Part shown: one piece after another, positions 59,881 through 64,000 of the stretch | How positions within the stretch are numbered: position 1 is the first letter of the stretch | How the letters are laid out: every line of letters starts with the position of its first letter | Assembly: GCF_938039245.1 (NCBI RefSeq) | Contig: NZ_CALHVN010000002.1 | Location: forward strand, 57,398-121,397 | Origin: an uncultured Campylobacter sp. | GTDB lineage: Bacteria > Campylobacterota > Campylobacteria > Campylobacterales > Campylobacteraceae | Length of the DNA stretch: 64,000 nt | Direction: 5' to 3' | Made by a program: the position numbers and the translations under genes | Notes under the pieces: generated by a model | The model's database searches: none | Told to the model about the DNA's origin: nothing | Seen by the model: the letters and a program-made list of their open reading frames with translations, nothing else

Positions 59881-60954
59881 ATGGCTAAAATTTATAACAT
59901 AGCGGTAATAAAGGGTGACGGCATCGGCCCTGAGATAGTGGATGAGGCGATAAAGGCGCTGGATGCGGCTAGCGCGGAGTTTGGTTTTGAGCTTAGCTAT
60001 AACTTTTACTTGATGGGAGGCGCCGCGATCGACGTGTTCGGCGAGCCTTTGCCTAGCGAGACGCTTAGCGGCGCGCTAAATTCGGACGCAGTGCTTTTCG
60101 GCGCCATAGGCGGGCCTAAATGGGACGGCTTGCCGCGTCATCTGCGCCCTGAAAGCGGGCTTTTAAAGCTGCGAAAAGGACTTGGCGCGTATGCGAATTT
60201 GCGCCCGGCGATGATATTTGACGAGCTGGTGGATGCTAGTACGCTAAAGCCGTCCGTCCTTCAGGGCGTCGATTTTATCGTGGTTAGAGAGCTAACGGGC
60301 GGGATATACTTCGGTCAGCCGCGCGAGAAAAAAGAAAACAGCGCCTACAACACTATGACCTACACGAGCGAGGAGATCGAGCGCATCGCAAAGGTCGGGT
60401 TCGAAACCGCGATGAAGCGCAAAAAACGCGTCTGCATGGTCGATAAGGCAAACGTGCTAGAGACTAGCCAGCTATGGCGAGAGGTCACGAGCGAGGTCGC
60501 AAAGAGCTATCCGGAGGTAAATTTGGAGTTTATGTACGTCGATAACGCGGCTATGCAACTAGTGCGCGCGCCTAGTAAATTTGACGTGATTTTGACGGAA
60601 AATCTCTTCGGCGATATCCTAAGCGACGAGGCTAGCATGGTGTGCGGCTCGATAGGGCTACTGCCAAGCGCCAGCATCGGCGGCAAGGTGGGTATCTACG
60701 AGCCTATCCACGGCAGCGCGCCAGATATAGCGGGGCAGGGCATCGCAAACCCGGTCGCTACGATACTAAGCGCTGCGATGATGCTTAGGTATTCATTTGG
60801 CGAAAACGCGGCCGCGCAAGCGATCGAAAACGCCGTAAAAGCCGCACTCGCGCAAGGATACAGGACGAAGGATATAGCGCAATTTGACGCTAAAGAAATT
60901 TGCACTACGAGCGAAATGGGCAGTATCGTAGCCTCGCTCGTAAAAAAAGCGTAA
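59881..60954 (+). CDS. leuB: 3-isopropylmalate dehydrogenase
   Basis: NAD-dependent oxidative decarboxylase of leucine synthesis, 357 aa. IAVIKGDGIGPEIVDEAI, RKGLGAYANLRPA, VRELTGGIYFG, NLFGDILSDEASM and EPIHGSAPDIAGQGIANPVATI are diagnostic, with the catalytic Lys in DKANVLETS. Translationally linked with leuD and followed two bases later by a small gene. Confidence 0.97.
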   Translation: MAKIYNIAVIKGDGIGPEIVDEAIKALDAASAEFGFELSYNFYLMGGAAIDVFGEPLPSETLSGALNSDAVLFGAIGGPKWDGLPRHLRPESGLLKLRKGLGAYANLRPAMIFDELVDASTLKPSVLQGVDFIVVRELTGGIYFGQPREKKENSAYNTMTYTSEEIERIAKVGFETAMKRKKRVCMVDKANVLETSQLWREVTSEVAKSYPEVNLEFMYVDNAAMQLVRAPSKFDVILTENLFGDILSDEASMVCGSIGLLPSASIGGKVGIYEPIHGSAPDIAGQGIANPVATILSAAMMLRYSFGENAAAQAIENAVKAALAQGYRTKDIAQFDAKEICTTSEMGSIVASLVKKA

Positions 60955-60956
60955 AG

Positions 60957-61202
60957 ATGAAAGATACGATTACCGAGGCCCTAATCTACGAGGCTCAAGG
61001 ACTAAAAGACGACGCGCTGATAGTTTATAAAAACATCCTAAAGCGAGAGCCCGCAAACGCCGCCGCGATCGCCGCGATAAGGCGCCTAAGCGGCCTTAGC
61101 AGAAAAAAAACGGGCGTGAACGAGCAGATGCGCGATTTTTTCGTTAAGATGAAAACGGACGAAGAAATAACCGAATTTAAAAGGTGGCTGATAAAACTAT
61201 GA
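60957..61202 (+). CDS. Small conserved helical protein between leuB and the CiaD-like gene
   Basis: 81 aa. I start at ATG 60957, two bases after the leuB stop. The N-terminal half (ALIYEAQGLKDDALIVYKNILKREPANAAAIAAIRRL) looks like a single TPR-like helix pair. The C-terminal half is basic (SRKKTGVNEQMRDFFVKMKTDEEITEFKRWLIKL). A similar small gene precedes ciaD in C. jejuni as I recall. Its end overlaps the CiaD-like gene (ATGA). Function unknown. Confidence 0.8.
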   Translation: MKDTITEALIYEAQGLKDDALIVYKNILKREPANAAAIAAIRRLSGLSRKKTGVNEQMRDFFVKMKTDEEITEFKRWLIKL

Positions 61203-61720
61203 AACTAGAAGAAATAGCGAAAATGGCGATAGACGAGGTGGCGATGGAGCTAGAGCGAATGGACGCCGCGCGCGAAAAACAGGACGTATCGCAAGAGACA
61301 AACGAAAGTAAAGACGGGATAAATTTGAGGGGCGTTCCCGCGTCAAGCGGCGACGTAAATTTGACCAATGCCGCCGGGCTTGCAAATTTGGTAGGCGAGA
61401 TAAGCGTAGCGGAAGAGACTAGCGAGTTTGAGGCAGCTTTTAGTAGCGCGGTAAATTCGCAAAAAACGGCGGCGGAATTTGAGGCAGTAGAGGAGTCCGT
61501 CCTGACCGCCGCGCCGCAAAAAGCCTTTGAGGTCGAGGTTGCGAATTTTACGGGCGAGGAGATATTTCTAAAAAACCTAAAAGAACGCGTTTTGGTACTT
61601 TTTGAAGGGCTAAACGCGACTAGCGAGGAAAATCTAAAAGACAGGCTATCGCTCACGCTTAAATTTTTAGAATTCGTGCTGGCAAATGTCGAAAATCGGC
61701 TCGAAAATCTGCAAAAATAA
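61199..61720 (+). CDS. ciaD: CiaD-like protein (Campylobacter invasion antigen D family)
   Basis: 173 aa. Start at ATG 61199, overlapping the preceding stop (ATGA). N-terminal helix MKLEEIAKMAIDEVAMELERM, an acidic low-complexity middle (AEETSEFEAAFSSAVNS...), and a conserved C-terminal helical domain (IFLKNLKERVLVLFEGL ... LKFLEFVLANVENRLENLQK) like that of C. jejuni CiaD. That protein is a flagellum-exported effector encoded just before cca, as here. No signal peptide, consistent with flagellar export. Its end overlaps cca by 35 bases. Confidence 0.72.
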   Translation: MKLEEIAKMAIDEVAMELERMDAAREKQDVSQETNESKDGINLRGVPASSGDVNLTNAAGLANLVGEISVAEETSEFEAAFSSAVNSQKTAAEFEAVEESVLTAAPQKAFEVEVANFTGEEIFLKNLKERVLVLFEGLNATSEENLKDRLSLTLKFLEFVLANVENRLENLQK

Positions 61721-62822
61721 AAATCTAAAATGGTTGCGAGATTTTCTAGCACCCTACACTAAGCGCGCGTATATCGTCGGCGGCTGCGTTCGCGACGCGA
61801 TGCTAGGTAAAAAAATCTCCGACTTTGACGTTGAGATTTACGGTATCGACCCGGCTAAATTTGACGCGCTGATGGTGCAAATAGGCGCTTGCGGCGTGGG
61901 CAAAAACTACTTCGTTTATAAATTTAAAAATTTCGACCTTTCCTTACCGCGAACCGAAAACAAAACAGGAGAGGGACACAAAGCGTTTGAGGTCGCATAT
62001 ACGGACGACGAGCGCGCGGCGTCTTTGCGCCGAGACTTTACCGTAAACGCGATGATGATAAATATCTTTGACGGCTCGTTTTTGGACTTTTACGGCGGAG
62101 AGCGCGACCTAAAACGCGGTATCTTGCGCCATATCGACGATGAAAAATTCGCCGAAGATAGCCTGCGCGTACTGCGTGCGGTGCAGTTTAGCGCACGGCT
62201 AAATTTCCGTATCGCGCGAGGTAGTTTGAGGCTAATGAAACGCCTAAGTATCTCAGATCTTAGCCGTGAGCGCATAAACGGCGAGCTAATGAAGCTTTTC
62301 GGCGCTAAATTTCAAGAAATCGGCTTTTTATATCTTTATAAACTTGGGCTTCTTGGTAAAATTTTCGGGCTAAATTTGAGCCGCGCCGAGGCGGAAAAAT
62401 TTGCCGCAAAGCTAAAAAGCACGGTTAAATTTCTACCCAAACAAAACGGTAAAAAAGACGAGCGCGAGTTTTTGTATCTTTTAAACGGCTATTTCGGCGT
62501 TAGAAATTTTTACGATTTAGCACTGCCAAAAAGCTTTGAAGCCTGCGTTAAAGAGCCGTTTTTTTCGCAGCGTCCAAGCGACGTCGAGTTGCTTAAAATC
62601 GCGCTAGATAAACCACTAAAAAGCTGGCTCGGGCTAAACTCGCCCAGCCTCATAAAAAGAGCTAAAAATTTAGGCGTTTATGAGGCTAAATTTGAGCCCG
62701 CTACCAACACGGCGGAGATTTTAAAGCAAGGCTTTAAAGGCGCTGAAATCGGCGCCGAGATAAGGCGCAGGCAGGATTTGGCGATAGAAAAATTTTTAAA
62801 CGAAAAGTCAAGCCTAGCTTAA
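61686..62822 (+). CDS. cca: CCA-adding enzyme / tRNA nucleotidyltransferase
   Basis: 378 aa, class II nucleotidyltransferase that builds or repairs the tRNA 3' CCA end. YIVGGCVRDAMLGKKISDFDVEIYG has the GG and DxD metal motif (Asp46, Asp48); RRDFTVNAMMIN, FYGGERDLKRGILRHI and EDSLRVLRAVQFSARL are classical. Starts at ATG 61686, 35 bases inside the CiaD-like gene. Confidence 0.93.
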   Translation: MSKIGSKICKNKNLKWLRDFLAPYTKRAYIVGGCVRDAMLGKKISDFDVEIYGIDPAKFDALMVQIGACGVGKNYFVYKFKNFDLSLPRTENKTGEGHKAFEVAYTDDERAASLRRDFTVNAMMINIFDGSFLDFYGGERDLKRGILRHIDDEKFAEDSLRVLRAVQFSARLNFRIARGSLRLMKRLSISDLSRERINGELMKLFGAKFQEIGFLYLYKLGLLGKIFGLNLSRAEAEKFAAKLKSTVKFLPKQNGKKDEREFLYLLNGYFGVRNFYDLALPKSFEACVKEPFFSQRPSDVELLKIALDKPLKSWLGLNSPSLIKRAKNLGVYEAKFEPATNTAEILKQGFKGAEIGAEIRRRQDLAIEKFLNEKSSLA

Positions 62823-62883
62823 AAATTAACCTAGTTAAAAGCGCAAATTGGCTAAAATCAAGCCCTATTTTAAAGAGGCGAAA

Positions 62884-63072
62884 GTGGAAAAAATCTCAAT
62901 TATAAATTTTCAAAATAAAAAAGAGCCATCGCGATATGCTTGCGGCGATATTTTTAAATACTACTTAAAAAATAATTTTTTAAAATTTACAAGCCTTGCA
63001 AAAACCTCAAATTTACGCGGCCCTGCAAGCGCTTTTGCGGCTTTTAAAATGCGGGCTAAGGCGGCTTTTTAA
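62884..63072 (+). CDS. Small basic hypothetical protein, 62 aa
   Basis: From a GTG at 62884, preceded by AAAGAGGCG, the frame reads MEKISIINFQNKKEPSRYA and ends RAKAAF at a TAA sharing its last base with the ATG of trmL. The coupling to trmL supports translation; the Lys/Phe-rich composition argues for caution. No domain seen. A TTG at 62848 is an alternative, less likely start. Confidence 0.4.
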   Translation: MEKISIINFQNKKEPSRYACGDIFKYYLKNNFLKFTSLAKTSNLRGPASAFAAFKMRAKAAF

Positions 63073-63551
63073 TGTTTAATATCGTCCTCGTTCATCCTCA
63101 AATCCCCCAAAATACGGGCTCGATCGGCCGCATGTGCGTAAATGCAAACCTTAAGCTACATATAATCAAACCGACCGTTTTTGACATCAGCGAAAAGGCC
63201 GTTAGGCGCGCGGGACTTGATTATTGGGCGCTGCTAAATCCGGTGATTTGGGAGAGTTTAGACGAGTTTTTGCGCGCAAACGCCCAGTTCGAGGATAGAT
63301 TTTTTTACGCTACGACGAAGGCCCATAAATTTTATTTTGAAGCGGAGTTTAAAAAAGGTGATTTTTTGTTTTTCGGCGGCGAAAGCACGGGTCTGCCTAT
63401 GGAGCTGATGGAGCGAAATTTCGCAAACGCGATCAAAATCCCGATGGGCGAGCAGGGCAGGAGCTTAAATTTAGCCACGAGCGCAGGCATCATCGCGTAT
63501 GAGGCTATCAGGCAAAATTTCGCCCAGTTAGGCCTTGGAAGCGCGCTATGA
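63072..63551 (+). CDS. trmL: tRNA (cytidine/uridine-34-2'-O)-methyltransferase
   Basis: SPOUT methyltransferase modifying the wobble base of tRNA(Leu). IVLVHPQIPQNTGSIGRMC, LDYW, FFGGESTGLP and IPMGEQGRSLNLATSAGIIAYEAIRQ with the SAM-binding knot are diagnostic. 159 aa. ATG 63072 overlaps the stop of the upstream small gene; its own stop shares ATGA with the next gene. Confidence 0.95.
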   Translation: MFNIVLVHPQIPQNTGSIGRMCVNANLKLHIIKPTVFDISEKAVRRAGLDYWALLNPVIWESLDEFLRANAQFEDRFFYATTKAHKFYFEAEFKKGDFLFFGGESTGLPMELMERNFANAIKIPMGEQGRSLNLATSAGIIAYEAIRQNFAQLGLGSAL

Positions 63552-64000
63552 AATTTGCGGTAAATAGACTCTTTACTCTATTTTTTGCGGCTCTGTTTTT
63601 TGCCGTTTTTGCGGCGGGCGCCGAGCTAAAGATCGCTACGTTTAACGCGCAAAATTTATTTGACGCCAAAAACGACGGCAGCGAGTATAAGGATTTCGTC
63701 GTCGGCAAATCGGAGTGGAACGAGAAAAAGGCGAGCGCCAAATTTAAAGCCGTAAGCGCAAAGATAAAAGAGCTAAACGCCGATATCATCGCGCTTCAAG
63801 AGATTGAAAACGAAATGATTTTAAAAGAGCTGATGAAGGAGGCGGGATATAAATATTTTGCCTTTTCAAAGGGTAAAAACGGCCCCGTAGGCCTAGCCGT
63901 CATCTCTCGCGTAAAGCCTGAAAAAACGCAGATCTTTAGTGTGCTAAACGTTAAAACAAGGGACATTTTAAAGCTTGATTTTGAGGTTAACGGGCAAAAA
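63548..64000 (+). CDS. Secreted endonuclease/exonuclease/phosphatase family protein, 5' part
   Basis: 151 residues before the window end. MKFAVNRLFTLFFAALFFAVFAAGAE is a signal peptide. ELKIATFNAQNLFDAKN, DIIALQEIENE and GLAVISR are EEP-superfamily motifs with metal-binding Asn and Glu. Likely an exported nuclease or phosphodiesterase. ATG 63548 shares four bases with the trmL stop. Product identity is open because the catalytic C-terminal half is missing. Confidence 0.82.
   Translation, partial: MKFAVNRLFTLFFAALFFAVFAAGAELKIATFNAQNLFDAKNDGSEYKDFVVGKSEWNEKKASAKFKAVSAKIKELNADIIALQEIENEMILKELMKEAGYKYFAFSKGKNGPVGLAVISRVKPEKTQIFSVLNVKTRDILKLDFEVNGQK

Noticed and set aside
1..64000. CRISPR arrays, tRNA genes, prophage, insertion sequences and phase-variable poly-G/poly-C tracts
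   Set aside because: Scanned by eye for direct repeats, TTCGA-type tRNA arms, transposase or integrase motifs and runs of seven or more G or C; none found.

Overview
The window is chromosomal DNA from a Campylobacterota bacterium, almost certainly a Campylobacter of the oral C. rectus / C. showae / C. curvus type. This is an inference. It rests on gene content and order (hemA-proS-fxsA-like-hemC-ubiD, flaG-fliD-fliS, rsmD-flgI-flgJ-flgM-flgN-flgK, and a CiaD-like gene before cca), on GG-N10-GC sigma-54 and CGATAT sigma-28 flagellar promoters, and on the many AAATTT tracts between genes. No prophage, insertion sequence, CRISPR array, tRNA or rRNA was seen; the one certain RNA gene is rnpB.

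Layout. 0-0.5 kb: 5' part of an O-acetylhomoserine sulfhydrylase gene (minus strand). 0.6-8.3 kb: a compact plus-strand run with a HAD phosphatase, small unknowns, a polyprenyl synthase, hemA, proS, an FxsA-like protein, hemC and an exported unknown. 8.6-14.4 kb: UbiD-family decarboxylase, thiL, truD, a peptidase-E-like gene and small genes, then rnpB (14.5-14.8 kb). 15.4-18.6 kb (minus): flagellar flaG-fliD-fliS plus two small genes. 18.7-23.7 kb (plus): rsmD and the flgI-J-M-N-K flagellar operon. 23.7-30.4 kb: TIGR02757-family gene, sodC, a TSUP transporter, atpB, gatB, gpsA. 31.6-35.7 kb (minus): a dehydrogenase/aminotransferase pair resembling GnnA/GnnB and a UvrD-like helicase. 35.8-45.5 kb (minus): a metal or metallophore uptake locus. 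45.8-48.5 kb: ftsW/rodA-type gene and murG. 49.4-52.0 kb (minus): PAS protein and htpG. 52.4-54.5 kb: flgF-like and flgG genes, each with its own sigma-54 promoter. 54.9-56.8 kb: azlC, azlD and asparaginase. 57.3-58.9 kb: DUF1877 gene and a secreted YD-like protein. 59.4-64.0 kb: leuD, leuB, a small gene, a CiaD-like gene, cca, trmL and a partial nuclease gene.

How the parts work together. The flagellar genes supply P ring, rod, hook-filament junction, filament cap, their chaperones and the FlgM switch. Promoter types fit the Campylobacter hierarchy: sigma-54 for flgI, flgF and flgG, sigma-28 for flaG. The uptake locus holds two TonB-dependent receptors, two periplasmic binding proteins, one permease, one ATPase and an embedded SAM methyltransferase. 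Both receptors carry the same ~90-base promoter block, so the locus looks like a receptor/binding-protein duplication feeding one inner-membrane pump.

The most unusual non-coding signal is a pair of long nested stem-loops (about 53194-53302 and 56885-57010). They share sequence and the loop TACGT while their stems change in compensating fashion, which suggests a structured RNA or a mobile palindromic element. Several 0.4-1.2 kb gaps hold no recognisable gene.
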